Below, one piece after another: positions 12,001 to 23,484 of a DNA stretch of 64,000 nucleotides. Numbering within the stretch: the first letter of the stretch is position 1; each line of letters opens with the position of its first letter. Origin of the DNA: Muscardinus avellanarius (lineage: Eukaryota > Chordata > Mammalia > Rodentia > Gliridae); assembly GCA_963383645.1 (NCBI GenBank), contig OY726574.1:56743977-56807976 (forward strand). Reading direction: 5' to 3'. A program made the translations under genes and the position numbers. The notes beneath the pieces were generated by a model. It saw only the letters and a list, made by a program, of their open reading frames with translations. It was not told the DNA's origin and made no database searches.

Positions 12001-12566
12001 CTTTGGGGGAAAGAACTGGACCGCGGCGAAGAGAAGGGCCGCAAAGGGAGCGGGAGACCCCGCCCCAATAGTCCCGAACGAGCTGAAACAAAGCAAAGTC
12101 GGAGGGGGCTGCGCGCTCAAGCTCCCGCCTAGCTTGGGGAGCCCAAGTTCTCCGAATTCACCCTACCAATCGGTAAAAGAAGCCGGGCTGGGGGCCTTGC
12201 CCTGCCCCCCTCGGGCGGGAGTGGGGGGAGGCATCCTCTCCGCGCGCGCTCCTCGCTCCGCCGGGTCCCGGGCTGCGCGGGGCTGGGGGAGGGGCGCCTG
12301 GTGGTCGCGGAGTCTGCCCGGCCCCCAGACTTGCCTAGGGCCGGGACCCCGGGCCCAGCCAAGGCAGCTGGAGGCTCACCAGAATCAGCGCTCGGGGGTC
12401 TGCGTCCCGGGAACGGCAGAGGGGCGCCCCAGCCAGCCCCGGCGCCCGGCACCTACCTGATCCCGGGGAACCGGAGCCCGGCGGCAGCAGGTGAGCAGTA
12501 GACGCTGCTGTGCATGATAATCCCAAAGACCAGCAGGGCCAGCCTGGCTCCGCCACACATGGTCAT
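8879..12566 (-). CDS. ADCYAP1: ADCYAP1, PACAP neuropeptide precursor (4 coding exons)
   Basis: Precursor of pituitary adenylate cyclase-activating polypeptide, a secreted neuropeptide of the secretin/glucagon family that signals through PAC1 and VPAC receptors. Joined exons are 12566-12457, 10551-10420, 10092-9994 and 9071-8879; all introns start GT and end AG and phases agree. The reading frame gives 177 residues against 176 in human. Order: signal peptide (about residues 1-24, starting [18 protein letters not shown]), an acidic propeptide, the PACAP-related peptide from D82, a KR cleavage site at 130-131, PACAP-38 at 132-169, then the amidation glycine 170. The start is the ATG at 12566; a second in-frame ATG at 12560 gives MCGG. 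Oddities: only one arginine precedes the PACAP-related peptide, and three arginines follow the amidation glycine. Family assignment is certain; exon ends were read from splice consensus and frame only. Confidence 0.97.
8906..9019 (-). other. ADCYAP1: Mature PACAP-38 peptide (PACAP-27 is 8939-9019)
   Basis: 38 codons from [15 protein letters not shown] to KQRVKNK, released by the preceding KR site. PACAP-27 would end at LAAVL, followed by the GKR amidation signal. All 38 residues match human PACAP as I know it, so strong purifying selection is expected. Confidence 0.95.
9994..10092 (-). CDS. ADCYAP1: ADCYAP1 third coding exon (PACAP-related peptide)
   Basis: 99 bases, acceptor cccgttag and donor atggg/gtaaga. 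Starts by completing R81 and encodes [20 protein letters not shown] and onward through LVAQSM. This is the PACAP-related peptide, homologous to the GHRH side of the family. Confidence 0.95.
10420..10551 (-). CDS. ADCYAP1: ADCYAP1 second coding exon (cryptic propeptide)
   Basis: 132 bases between acceptor ccacccgcag and donor ccag/gtgcgg. It encodes the acidic, proline-rich propeptide, residues 37-81, including [20 protein letters not shown]. The exon ends APRRPADPR, so the residue pair before the PACAP-related peptide is PR, not the RR expected from human and mouse. The next exon completes the final arginine codon. Confidence 0.92.
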
Positions 12567-12567
12567 T
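12457..12567 (-). CDS. ADCYAP1: ADCYAP1 first coding exon (signal peptide)
   Basis: Carries one base of 5' UTR, then the ATG and 36 codons plus two bases. The acceptor reads ttctgcgcag and the donor tcag/gtaggt. Hydrophobic core [10 protein letters not shown] is the signal peptide. A cysteine at residue 24 (SVYCSP) replaces the serine I recall in human. Confidence 0.93.
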
Positions 12568-12889
12568 CTGCGCAGAACGGAAAAGAGGGGACGCGGTCGT
12601 GCGATGGCCCCTGCGACCCCAAGAAACTCCGGGCGCTGGGGAGGGAGCGAAGCGTCGCCTCCCGGGGCCGGGTGCCACTTGGCGACACCCGCGCGCCCAG
12701 ACACTGCTTGACTGCTATAGTTAGAAAAAAAAATAGATATGTAGGCACAAACCTGGCTCCCAAGAGCCAGGCCGGGCAGGAGGGGAAGGGAATCCGTACC
12801 CCGCCGCCCATACCGGCCGGGGGAAGCCGGCAGTCGAGGGGGCCGTTTGGTAAGACCCCCACCCCCACCCCCGACTGTTTAACTCTTAC

Positions 12890-13362
12890 CGCTGCTCCCG
12901 GAGGGTTGGTGCCAACGAGGCTGGCGGGCTCGAGTTTCTCCAAGTTCGTGCGCCGGGGTCACAGCCCCAGAGGCATCACCGCCTGGCGTCGGAGTCGGAG
13001 GCGAGGCCGCAGGGACGGGGCGGCCGGGGGGGCTGCGGGACTTGTGCGCCCAGGCTAGAATTCCGTTCAAAAGTTTGCAGCCGCACGGAATCGGGAGCGA
13101 GCGAGCGAGACGCCCCGGGCGCGGGCAGAGGTGCGCGAGGAAGGAGGGGAGAGGAGGCGGCGGGAGGGAGGGATGGAGGGGGGCGGGGCAGGTGGCCGCC
13201 AAGTCCGCGGGGAGACGCGGGTGGTTACGGGCCGGCGGGGCCGGCCGCGGCGGGCCCGGGGCGAGCGGGCTGCGAGCGGGGAGGCGGCGGCGCCTCGCCT
13301 GCTCGAGGGCCCTCCGGCTGCGTCTGAAGATGCGGCTTCAGCTGCTGCAGCCGCCGGTTGCA
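12890..13362 (-). other. ADCYAP1: Probable ADCYAP1 non-coding first exon
   Basis: A strong minus-strand donor (gagcagcg/gtaagagtt) ends at 12890 and would splice to the acceptor at 12568. The upstream limit is set by a TATA box at about 13388-13396. GC-rich 5' UTR is expected here. No cDNA is available, so the exact 5' end and any alternative first exons are unknown. Confidence 0.55.
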
Positions 13363-13385
13363 GAGGTGACGGGCAGTCCTGGCGT

Positions 13386-13398
13386 GCTTATATATGCA
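13386..13398 (-). promoter_or_regulatory. ADCYAP1: TATA box of ADCYAP1
   Basis: On the minus strand the sequence reads gcatatataagca, a good TATA element, about 500 bases upstream of the predicted donor of exon 1. It would place initiation near 13360. PACAP promoters are known to respond to cAMP, and CRE-like sites lie just upstream. Confidence 0.6.
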
Positions 13399-13399
13399 G

Positions 13400-16300
13400 C
13401 TGGCGAAAAATCTATCCGAACACGGCTTTAGGAGCGTCCTCTTTGTCCACATCTGTCTGCCTATGGCCTTTGAGTACAGAATATTTTGGTGCACTGTTGC
13501 GCTCCGATTTTTATCCATGAAATTACTTCCCACCCCCCCCACACACACACACACACGGTTTTTTTTTTCAGTCACGTAATGATTGAGTATCAGAAAAAGA
13601 CGTCAGCATCCGAGTCCCTCAAGGAACATATTAACTATTCTGTGCTGTCCGCTAGGATGATAAGATCCGAGTCATCGACTTCTCATAAACACCTTTCACT
13701 CATACAATCCAATTTTTAAGGAGTCCAGTTATTAGGATGGTTTTCAGTTTTGCCCCATTTTTCAAGGAGAGGTAAAGAATTCTCAGAATTTCTAGGATTT
13801 TTTTTTTATTACATCCCTGCTCTTCCTCTTTACTTTCCCATCAAACTCCACCAAGGAGAGCTCTGGTCTCTAGAATTAAGCACCACGAAGCTCTCCTATT
13901 AATAAATTTAATTTATGTCTCCTAATTTCTTGCGTATGTTCTTTCAGCTAGGCAATTAAATATGGAAGTCGTTTTGTTTTTAAAGGGAAGTCTTGGAGGA
14001 TTTTCAGTAAATCTCTAATGGGTCTGGCGGGCCTTGACATTCAGGCTACCCGTAGATTGATTAGCGCTGAGGCTCCGCGGAGGCCTGCGGAGCTGTCCAG
14101 GCTCTGGGTGCTGAATTGTTTGGGCGCAGATGCTATGAACCCTGGAAATTGCCAGTGGCTTAATTTTCACCAGAGCCTCTGAACCTGAAGCTTTGGCAGT
14201 GGTGCTACTGATGTGGCACTCTGCTGCCTAAATCGACCCACTGTTCAGATTCATGCCCCCTTTACAGTGCTCTGAGGCTAAGAACCGTCTCAGTCCTGCC
14301 TTCCGGCTCAGTGAAGAACATTCTGTGCCTCCTGATTGTGTGAATCCTGATGTTTGGATCCCCAGCTTTTTCTGTTTGTCCACTTTCACACTTTCTGTGG
14401 CTCTTGCCGGTTTTAATATTAAAACTGTGACATCGTGCTTTCCACAAGAATCAAGATTTTAAGAACGTGGGGATGAGAAATATGGGTTTTTTCACTTTTT
14501 TATTTTTTTTTTACAAGTTGGATTCTGTTTGGGGAAAGACAGGCAGACTGAGACTGTAACAGGGTTTCCAGTACAAGTTTACTCGCTGAGGGTTTTTAAC
14601 AGGAATCCCTCCCTTGGGAATGGGTAATAAAAAAAATTTTTTTTTAACTGAAAATGACGTGGGAAGAGGAAAGCAATGAGGGAAAGTGTATTCGCCCTGG
14701 ACCTCGCAAGCCCCTGAGTAATTCAACAGGATTCATAAGTCCCTTCTCCAGTAAGAGATCTGGCTCTATTTCTTTTGAAAAGGAAATGGGGGCATCAATA
14801 AGCATTTGTGTGTTTTCTAATGATTTGGATCTTACCAAAACTGAGAGGAAATGACAATTAAGCTGGAGTGTCTCCCGTTACCGCGATCTAGGGCTATCAT
14901 TTAAATGAGCTTTGTCGGTTCTGCCCGCTTTTTCCAAGACAAGATGTTTCTCGTTCCCAACGCCACTCTTGCTTTTATTGGAGACTTAACACTTCTTCCA
15001 AGAAGGGAAAGTTTTCCTTATTCCTGGCCATGAATGGCCCCAAAGGGCCTGCTTCCTCCTGGTTTCTTCCTGGCCACGTGCTAGCCTGGCCGCCTCCAAT
15101 AAAACTCCATGCATGGGTGCGGGGAGGGCATCTCGTTGTCGGCCCTGTGCCCCCCCCCCCCGCTTGTGCTGGAGCGGTTCCCTGCGTGTGTCCCGGGGTT
15201 CAGCCCGCCTGGCTCCCACACAGGCCCGCGGTGTTCACCCAGGACCATCAAGAGGAGAAGGCTTTCTTCCCGGAGCGCTCGAAGCCATTACCTGCGGTGG
15301 CTTTCCTGTCTGCGCGTCAAAGGTGAACCCCATTAAAAATCCTTCCTCTTTCCTCCCACGCGGATTCCAAAATGAGTTCAATCTGGAGAAATATTTGAAA
15401 ATTTCCAAGACTCCTTGTACGACTCACCACCCAACTTTAGTAAAGAGAGCCACCGTGTGGGGAGTGTGTTGTCTTCACGGTCTATGGGCTGGGCGAACCA
15501 CCAACAATTATTCGGTGAGCAGGACCTCTGCGGCTCCAGGGCCGGGGGCTGCGCCTCTGCCCTCGCACACTCCCCAGCTCAGGTCCTCGGCGCCCCGCAC
15601 CCCAAAATCACAAGCCTCTAGGTGGGTACCCGCCCAACAGAGTGAACACTGAGCAAAGAAATGGAGATTCTTCCCCAACCACAAAAAGTTGAGCTCCAGG
15701 GGCCCACAATCTAAAGACCCACCCAGCCAGGTTCCACAGCTGCCGGTAGGAACCAAACCCCCGCCCCCCGACAGGCTCCTCCGCAGATTTTTTTTCGTTG
15801 CCAGTGTCTATCTTTAATTGGGCGAGTTAGGCATCTCAGGGCAGCTAACCTTTCGGGTTCTTGAAAGTTGTGGCGGGGACCCTGGGCGGGGAGAGGCAGG
15901 GAAACGCTAAGCTAGGGAGGAAATCAAATCTGCGGCCCCGGGGTGCATCCTCAAATCCACAGAGAGCTTCTTGCTTTTTTTTTTGGGGGGGGGGTGGGTG
16001 GAAGATAAATCTCAAAGGCCAAGTCGTTTTTCTGCCACCACTCCTCCTCCTAAGAGTATGAATTTGCTTCTAATCTGTGGGAGGTCCCAGGCCAGCCTTA
16101 GCCCTGCGGAGGAGGGAGGGCTTTGGGTCTGGCCCAGAGAACCGGGCAGGCCACCTATCAGCCCCCAGTGCCCGCTAGAGGGCCCAGTGCGCTGAGGTGT
16201 CCCGGGGAGCAAGAGGGAGGGACCTGAGCCCAGACCCTGACACCAACCTGGCTAACCGGTGCCTGGAACCCTGGCCAATCCCAAGGACCTGAGACTAAAA

Positions 16301-18625
16301 GGGCGCTTTCTGGGGAAAGGAAGCAGGGGAGAGTTAGAGGCAGAAAGGTAGAGTGAAAGAAGGGGATTTTGTGTATTTTTTTCTTACCTAGTTTCTCTCC
16401 CCCAAGGGATTTTTACATCCTCCTACTGTGACTGGGGTTAAGAGCTTGAGAGAAACTTCCAGAAGGGGCTGCATAGAATTGAAAGTGATGGGGGGGGGGC
16501 AGTAGAACTTTTTATTTACAGGTAACACAAAATAATTTCAAGCACAGCCCCCACTGTAACCCCAACATTTGCCAGAAGACTCCCCAGGCTAGCACAGTTT
16601 CTCTCCAGGCTAGGAAATGTTAGAAGGTTTATGTTAGCTAAAACACGTCACATCAGGGTCAGTTAGCAAAGCAAGAGAAGCCAGGGGAATCTCAAGAGTG
16701 GAAGGCCTCGCCGCTGTCCTCTGACACCGCATGTCTCCCACCCACCAAGCAGGGGCTGCTTGGAAATATTTGTTAGAAATGATGAAATATCCTGAATTTC
16801 AACTCCCTTATGTGGCAGTTCCTTTTTATCCTGTTAGTCCTTCAGATGGGAAAACAAGCTTTGATCCAAAATAATCAGCACTACTTGAAAGCCAAACTAA
16901 CACTCCCCTGAATGGTTTTTCCTGACCCGTTGTCTTTCTGATGCTGGCGTCTTGGGCCCTGAATCAACACTGGATTCAAAGAACTCTAGCCTCCAAAGAA
17001 GTAGAATTTTGTATTTAGACAGGAGGACCATGTCTGGTCAATGTGCCAGTGAGTATGCATACTCTCAGTAAATATGCTGGGTTTGGGTTGGCAAACGGTT
17101 TCCCAACATTAGCAGTATATACAACGCAAATAGGATTTATATTGTCCTGTCTCTGCTGGGTTCCTCCTCTGTGAACCACCTTCACTTGGGAAATAACTCT
17201 CCCTCTGCTCCAAGGAAATCTTCTTGCTACTTCCAGCCCCCATAGTGTGCCTCAGGGATGAACAAAGTGATGCCTGCCTCTAAGGAGGTGGGTGGAGGAG
17301 ATTTCCCCCACTTCCCTCTGGCCCAGCCGCTCAGTGCCCAGCACTCCTGCAACCTCCATGTCCCATCCCATCAGCTTGTTTTGGCCACATAAAAGGCCAT
17401 GTTTGCATAAAGCATCCCACATATTCCAAGTATAAACGATACAAGTCAAGATTGGAAAAATCTCACATCCCCATTCTGTTCTTTTCCAGGCAGTACTTAG
17501 CGTAAGAACCAGGCTATCCTGAGCCTTTGGGGGGCACGAGCTTGACGCAGAACATTGTCCTCTCCCGTGAACGACAAAAGTGAATTATAAAGCTGGATCC
17601 AATTTCACTCTAAACTTTTTCTCTTCTGACTCTTCCAGCAAATGTGATGACTAATGACTCACTCCATACCGATTTCACCTGTAGGGAAACCCAAATGTTC
17701 TGCTACAGAACGTCATGACCACCACTTACTGAACTGCCTGCATCATGCTCTTCCGAACTCACTGTGAAGTAAGGCTCTGATGAGCTTCCCCATGATGTGT
17801 CCTGACGTCTCTGACCTTCAGACTGCAATGGCTCACACACTCTGAAAACAACCGGGGAAAAAAAGAAACATTTTCAAACCACACGAACAAAAAAGCATCT
17901 CTCTCTCTCTTTCTCTCTCGAATCCAAGGACAGGATTGCATGTTCTCAGGGCCAAAAATACTGCCGGTTGTTTCAAGACACAGAACAGACACCCAAGAAA
18001 TAAAAATCAGATGGGATTTTTGCTGTAGGTTTGGGTGATTTCAGGTATCCCACATGCGTGCCTCTTTTAAGGCAGAATTTTCTGTACATTATGGGGTACC
18101 CAAAATATAGTCCCCAGACTTCACTCTGAAGCTTCTGCCAAACTCTTCTGAGGTTTCTAGAATATCTCCTCTTAAAAGCCAAGCAGAAGAAAGTCCTTTC
18201 TATGTCTAAATTTTTACATCTAAGGCTCAGAAAGCCTTAAGTAGGGGGGAAAAAGCTTGGAAAGTATCTGGGAAACCCAATATCCTAAATTACTTTTTGA
18301 GACAGTTTCTGAAAATGTTGGAAGAGGAATCTTTGTGCAAAATAAAACAAGGTTTTTATAGACAAAATTAAAAAGGACCTTTCTCTGTGCGTTTATAACA
18401 TCCCAAATCTCTGCCCTCTGTGCTCAGAAGACTCACTCAGCCTAACTTTCAATAAATATACGTATATTTGTACTAATTTTGTGAAAACTTTGTCATTATC
18501 CTCATTACCATTACTGGATGGTAATGTCTCTGCAAATACTTTCTTCCAGGCTGGGAAAATAAAGCCTAGGACCTCCTGTATGCTACACAAGCACCTAACA
18601 ATGAGTTTTATTTGCTCTTGCAAAT

Positions 18626-18628
<3 letters not shown>
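13400..18628. other. SINE-free upstream flank of ADCYAP1
   Basis: 5.2 kb with no gene and no recognisable transposon. It includes a GC-rich part at 15.0-16.3 kb and a C tract at 15151-15161. Likely holds regulatory elements of the neuropeptide gene, but I cannot name any. Confidence 0.5.
13571..13607 (-). promoter_or_regulatory. CRE-like and E4BP4-like sites upstream of ADCYAP1
   Basis: Minus strand holds gctgacgtct at 13607-13598, one mismatch from the CRE TGACGTCA, and attacgtgac at 13580-13571. Both lie about 200 bases upstream of the TATA box. cAMP control of PACAP is established; use of these particular sites is inferred. Confidence 0.4.

Positions 18629-18674
<46 letters not shown>
18629..18674. 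repeat. (GT)n microsatellite
   Basis: Expanded SINE tail, minus strand. Confidence 0.95.
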
Positions 18675-18675
<1 letters not shown>

Positions 18676-18870
18676 TACTGGGGATGAACCTAGGGGCTTT
18701 CTACCTCTGGACTATACTCCCAGACCTATTTTTTTTAAATATTTTATTTGGAAACAGGGTCTCACTAAGTTGCTGAGGGCCTCACTAAGTAGCTGAGGCT
18801 GGCTGTGAACCTGCGTGATCCTCCTGTCTCCGCCTCCCAAGTACTGTGATTACAAAACCATGCCTGGCTT
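18674..18870 (-). mobile_element. SINE with (GT)n tail
   Basis: Adjoins the (GT)n at 18629. First SINE after the clear region. Confidence 0.8.
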
Positions 18871-19059
18871 GCAAATACTTTTAAAATAATCTCTCTGCCC
18901 AAATATACATAACAATAAGGAAAAAATATCATCTACATAGAATACTGTTTGCCATGAGTTTACTATTTGAAATCTTTAATTAGTATTTCTTTAGATCATT
19001 TTGAATGCTTCCAAAGAGCCTGCACAATATTGCTACTCCCCAGTTAAAAATAGGAAGGA

Positions 19060-19275
19060 TAGCTGGGCGAGGTAATGCACGCTTGTAATCCCTGCGCTTA
19101 GGAGGCTGAGACAGGAGGATCACACGGGTTCGAAGCCAGCCTCAGCTACTTAGTGAGGCTCTCAGCAACTTAGTGAGACCCTGTTTCCAAATAAAGTATA
19201 AAATAGATCTGGGAGGTAGAAAAGCCCCTGGGTTCCACCCCCAGAACCACACACACACACACACACACACACACT
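19060..19275 (+). mobile_element. SINE with (AC)n tail
   Basis: Full copy ending cccccagaaccac followed by (AC)n to 19275. Confidence 0.8.
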
Positions 19276-19339
19276 AGCAAGGATAATAATAACAACTGTT
19301 TAGAAACAATCACAGCGCTGAGTTTCCCCTAATAGCAAT

Positions 19340-19425
19340 CTTTGTAGGCACTACTGTCACTCCCATTTTACACATGAGAAAATGGGGCTCAAAGAATTTA
19401 GGTAACTTATGCAAACTCAATTTCA
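19340..19425 (-). mobile_element. MIR fragment
   Basis: tcccattttacacatgagaa, then ggctcaaagaatttaggtaa, match the antisense MIR core. Confidence 0.55.
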
Positions 19426-19701
19426 AGTTTCAATGGCTCTAGCGAATCTTAATGACCATCATATGTTATACTGACTTATATATTTTTTCCTCTAGAGTTG
19501 TGATAAATACAAATTACTAGCTTAATATTAGCTTAAGTCTGTGATGACCCAACTGAGAAGAAAATTGGTTTTTTATTAATTTTTCCAATTAAAATTATGT
19601 TTACTATAATAGACACCAAATGCTACTAACACTATTGAAACTAAGTTAAGACACAAACATACCATATACTCGTGAGTTTTCTTTAGATAAAATAGGTATG
19701 C

Positions 19702-19915
19702 TTCTGCTGGCCATGGTGGCACACACCTGTAATCCCAGTTCTTGGGGGGCTGAGACAAGATCACAGATTCCAGGCTAGCCTCGTCAACTTAATAAGACCT
19801 TCAGGAATGTGGAAAGACCCCATTTTGAAATAAAAAATAAAGGAACTGTGGGTATAGTTCAGATGTAGAAAGACGTTAGGGGACAATCTCCAGTACCAAA
19901 CAAAACAAAACAAAA
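19702..19915 (+). mobile_element. SINE
   Basis: Diverged copy ending in (CAAAA)n. Confidence 0.75.
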
Positions 19916-19938
19916 CAAGAGGTATGCGCTAAGATATG

Positions 19939-20160
19939 TTTTTTTTGTTTGTTTGTTTTGGTTTGGTTTGATCTTTTTGGTGGTACTGGGGTTCCTGGAA
20001 GCCCTTCTACCTCCGGGCTCCACTCCCAGACCTATTTTATATTTTCGAAACAGGGTCTCTTACGTCAACACGGCTGGCTTCGAACCTGCGCGATCCTCCT
20101 GTCTCCGCCTCCCAAGCACCCAAGCGCGGGGATTACAAGCGTGCGCCACCACGCCCGGCT
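19939..20160 (-). mobile_element. SINE, young subfamily
   Basis: Duplication (ct)aagatatg at 19929-19938 and 20159-20168. Carries the shortened tail. Confidence 0.85.
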
Positions 20161-20469
20161 AAGATATGGGTTTTAAGGGATACCACATATTCTTATTTAC
20201 ATATACCAAGGTGTTCGAAAGGTTAAAAATATTGCCGTCCCAAGTCATTATTTAAAATACTTTCATGATTAAGAATGCATGAAAAGTTTTAGTGATGTGT
20301 TTAAGTTTTGAAAAATTCAATACATTTTAAATTTGTCAGTTAATACTCATTATGTGATCATCTCATTAAATCATCACGTAATTGAATACCAGCGAAGCCA
20401 TATGACTAGTGAGTCAAGACCTGTGAGTCAAATGGGGCGATATGTAAAACGGAAAGTTTGTTTGGGTTT

Positions 20470-20550
20470 TTGTAGCAGAGGGGACTTGAACCCAGGGCTT
20501 CATGTATAGTAAGAAAAGCATTCTGCCACTGAGCTACATCTCCAGCCCAA
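20470..20550 (-). mobile_element. ID-type tRNA-derived SINE
   Basis: Antisense ID monomer: ggacttgaacccagggctt to gctacatctccagccc. Confidence 0.65.
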
Positions 20551-20685
20551 GTGTTTTATAACAGTAGCTTCCAGACCAGTAGAAGGGAAGTGAAATGAAC
20601 ATTTAGGAAATTCTTTGATAGCAGTAATATTCTCCGTGTTAGGTATTTTTCACTTAATCTTTGGCCTCTGTAAGATAGGCATGGT

Positions 20686-20688
<3 letters not shown>

Positions 20689-20749
<61 letters not shown>
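20689..20749. repeat. (GT)n microsatellite
   Basis: About 30 units in unique sequence, no SINE attached. Confidence 0.95.
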
Positions 20750-20814
20750 GGGAAATCTGATTCAGGGTTTTCTAGGGAAGCACTCTGCCTCTAGCATGCC
20801 TATTTTTACTGATG

Positions 20815-20935
20815 GCTGAACTGGGATTCTGACCAGTGAATTAACTTGACGCCAGCCCACAGCTATCAAAGGACAAAGTCAGGTTTCAAGCCCAGGACTA
20901 TTTCCAGCGTCAGTGTGCTTTCTCCCGCCACTCGG
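20815..20935 (-). mobile_element. Possible MIR fragment
   Basis: Weak antisense MIR-like text (cagctatcaaaggacaaagt, aagcccaggact). Confidence 0.35.
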
Positions 20936-21240
20936 CCGCCCTGCTGCTGCTGTATAATCACCATTAGTCACAGGAAGAGAAGCAGCATCGTTTAAAACAC
21001 ACGCACAAATGATTCTGTAACAAAACATCAGTTCTAAGGCAGTAGTTTAAACAATTATTACTACGTTTTCTCTGACATTTTAAGATAAAAGGAGCTATGT
21101 ATTAGCATATGCAAGAACATTTTAAAAGAGATAAGTAATGAATTGGGTTGCGCTCAGACGTACTTTAAAATGTGAAAAGTTATAGCAATTAAAACAGTGT
21201 GGTGCTGGTGAAATAATAGATCAAAGGAATAAATAGATCA

Positions 21241-21243
<3 letters not shown>

Positions 21244-21283
<40 letters not shown>
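21244..21283. repeat. (GT)n microsatellite
   Basis: About 19 units. Confidence 0.95.
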
Positions 21284-21285
<2 letters not shown>

Positions 21286-21439
21286 GAAATAAACACAATA
21301 CCTAATTTCCAATGGAGAGAGTATAATACTGGGACAATTAACTATCCATTTGGAAGAAGAGAAAAATTAGATTGCTCCTTATATTCTATAAAAACCTCAA
21401 ACATACCCAAATGAATTCAAGAACAAAGATAAGCCATAT

Positions 21440-21865
21440 GTGAGTGAGAATACACATCTGCAATCCCTGGTGGCACACATTTGAGAGACTGAGACAGGAG
21501 GATCGCAAGTTCAAGACCAGCCTCAGCAACTTACAGAGGTCTCTCAGCAACTTAGTGAGACCCTGTTTCAAAATAAAAAATAAAATAGGGCTCGGGGAGT
21601 AGCTCAGAGGTAGAATGCCTCTGCTTTCAACTTCCAGTACCAAAAACTAAATAAATAAAAACAAGCATTAAAATATCACAAAAATACTAAAAAAAATGAG
21701 TAATTTTTAAATTCAAAGAAGTTTTAAGACTGGCAATTAGGACAAAACCATAAAGGAAGAGATTGGCAAATTAACCTGTAGCCCCAGCTACCAAGGAGGC
21801 TGAGGCAGGAGGATCAATTGAACTGCAAGAATGAGAGGCCAGACTCCGCAGCATAGGCAGAGCCT
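21440..21865 (+). mobile_element. SINE and SINE fragment
   Basis: Diverged full copy 21440-21650; head fragment 21770-21865 leading into a purine repeat. Confidence 0.7.
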
Positions 21866-21872
21866 GTGCAGA

Positions 21873-22200
21873 GAGAGAGAGGGAGGAAGAGGGAGGGAGG
21901 GAGGGAGAGAGGGGGAGGGAGAGAGAGGGGGAGGGAGGGAGGGGGGAGGGGGAGGGAGGGAGGGGGAGGGAGGGAAGGAGGGAGGCAGGGGGAGGGAGGG
22001 AGGGAAGGAGGGAGGGAGGGGGAGGGAGAGAGAGAGAGGGAGGGGGAGGGAGGGAGGGAGGGAGGGAGAGGGAGGGAGGAGGGAGGAGGGAGGGAGGGAG
22101 AGGGAGGGAGGGAGAGGGAGGGAGGGAGGGGGAGGGAGGGAGGGAGGGAGGGGGAGGGAGGGAGGGAGGGAGAGGAGGGAGGGGGAGGGAGGGAGAGAGA
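21873..22200. repeat. Purine tract, (GGGA)n/(GA)n
   Basis: About 330 bases almost only G and A on the plus strand. Apparent proteins on both strands are repeat artefacts. Confidence 0.95.
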
Positions 22201-22288
22201 AAACCGCAAATAAGCAACATACATGAAAACTTTGAGGAAATGTTGGTTCTGCTTATAAAAAGTAAGAAAATCAAAATATGAAGAGTAA

Positions 22289-22735
22289 AGCCAGGTGTGG
22301 TGGTGCACACTTGTAATCCCAGTACTTGGGAGGCTGAGACAGGAGGATCACAGGTTCAAAGCCAGCCTCAGCTACTTGGTGAGGCTCTCAGAAACTCGGT
22401 GAGACCCTGTTTCCAAATAAAATATAAAACAGGTCTGGGAGTGTGGTCCAAAAGTATAAAGCCTCTGGGTTCCATCCCCAGTACCACAAAAAATAAAAAT
22501 AAAAATAATACAAGCCGGGCGTGGTGGCACACGCTTGTCATCCCAGCATTCGGGAGGCTGAGACCAGAGGATCGCGGTTCACGGGCAGCCTCAGTTACTT
22601 AGTGAGGCCCTCTGCAACTCACTGTGACCCTGTTTCAAAACAAAGAATAAAAAATAGAGCAGGGGGTGTAGCTCGGAGGTCAAATGCCCCTGGGTTCCAT
22701 CCCCAGACCCGCAAAAAAAAAAAAAAGAAAAAAAA
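22289..22735 (+). mobile_element. Two SINEs in tandem
   Basis: Copies 22289-22511 and 22514-22735, of two tail types (ggtctgggagtgtggtcc and gcagggggtgtagctcgg). Confidence 0.85.
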
Positions 22736-23484
22736 TACGATCACACACAAATGCAAAGTTGATAAAGGACACAGACAAGCATTTTACAAAATTCGTAAAA
22801 GCATCTTTGAGAGAAATTTTTCTTTTTCCAAATGGACAGGCCGTTGTGCCAGTGTCCTACTCTTTTACAGGAAATTACATATTAATGTTTATTTCTTGAT
22901 ATTTATGTACTTTATATTTGTTCCTTTGCGCTATTGGAAGCAATACAAGTGGCCCCACTAGTATAAATTAAAATATCTTTTGTGCTTACGTGTACGGTCC
23001 TAGGGATTCAGTCCAAGACCTCGTGCATGCTAGGCAAGCACAAAAATATCATTTTTAACCTAACAAATTGGAATGATTTAAGATATTTTCCACTATGTTA
23101 TACTGTCAAACATGCTAGGAAATGTGCCCTCAGGCATGGCCAGCAGGAGCGTGTATTGATCCAACTTGTCCGGAGAGCAGATTGTCAATTATGCAGAAAT
23201 TTCGCCCACTGATTTTATTTTTATGAATCTATGAGGGGAAATAAGCAAGTGTGAATTTGTCCAAAGATTAACTACCACCCTATTCATAGCGCCACTGCTT
23301 GCAATACAGAACATTTGAAAACAATTATAAAATGTTACATGATAGAAATTCATGAAATTTACTTTAGTACCTCCCCACAAAGGGTCATAATTTCTACTAT
23401 AGAACAGTAAAATTAAATGGCATTGTAGAAACATCTTCGATGACATGAGAAGGTGCGTATGTCACTAAGAAAGCAGATCATAAA
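22736..23484. other. Unique sequence, no gene seen
   Basis: AT-rich, no repeat recognised. Confidence 0.5.

Larger units (their letters stand above)
9000..13360. promoter_or_regulatory. CpG island over ADCYAP1
   Basis: Very GC- and CpG-rich from the last exon through introns to the first exon, densest at 9.0-9.4, 9.8-10.6 and 11.0-13.35 kb. The long open frames on both strands here come from base composition; only the four exons show homology. Confidence 0.85.

Noticed and set aside
9705..12460. Long open frames of 100-390 codons on both strands across 9.7-12.5 kb
   Set aside because: They follow the extreme GC content of the CpG island, overlap each other and the true exons in other frames, and show no domain.
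20470..20550. tRNA-like sequence
   Set aside because: Antisense ID SINE: box-like motifs but no full tRNA cloverleaf.
21771..22310. Proline/leucine/serine-rich and arginine/glycine-rich frames
   Set aside because: Translations of the purine repeat; not proteins.
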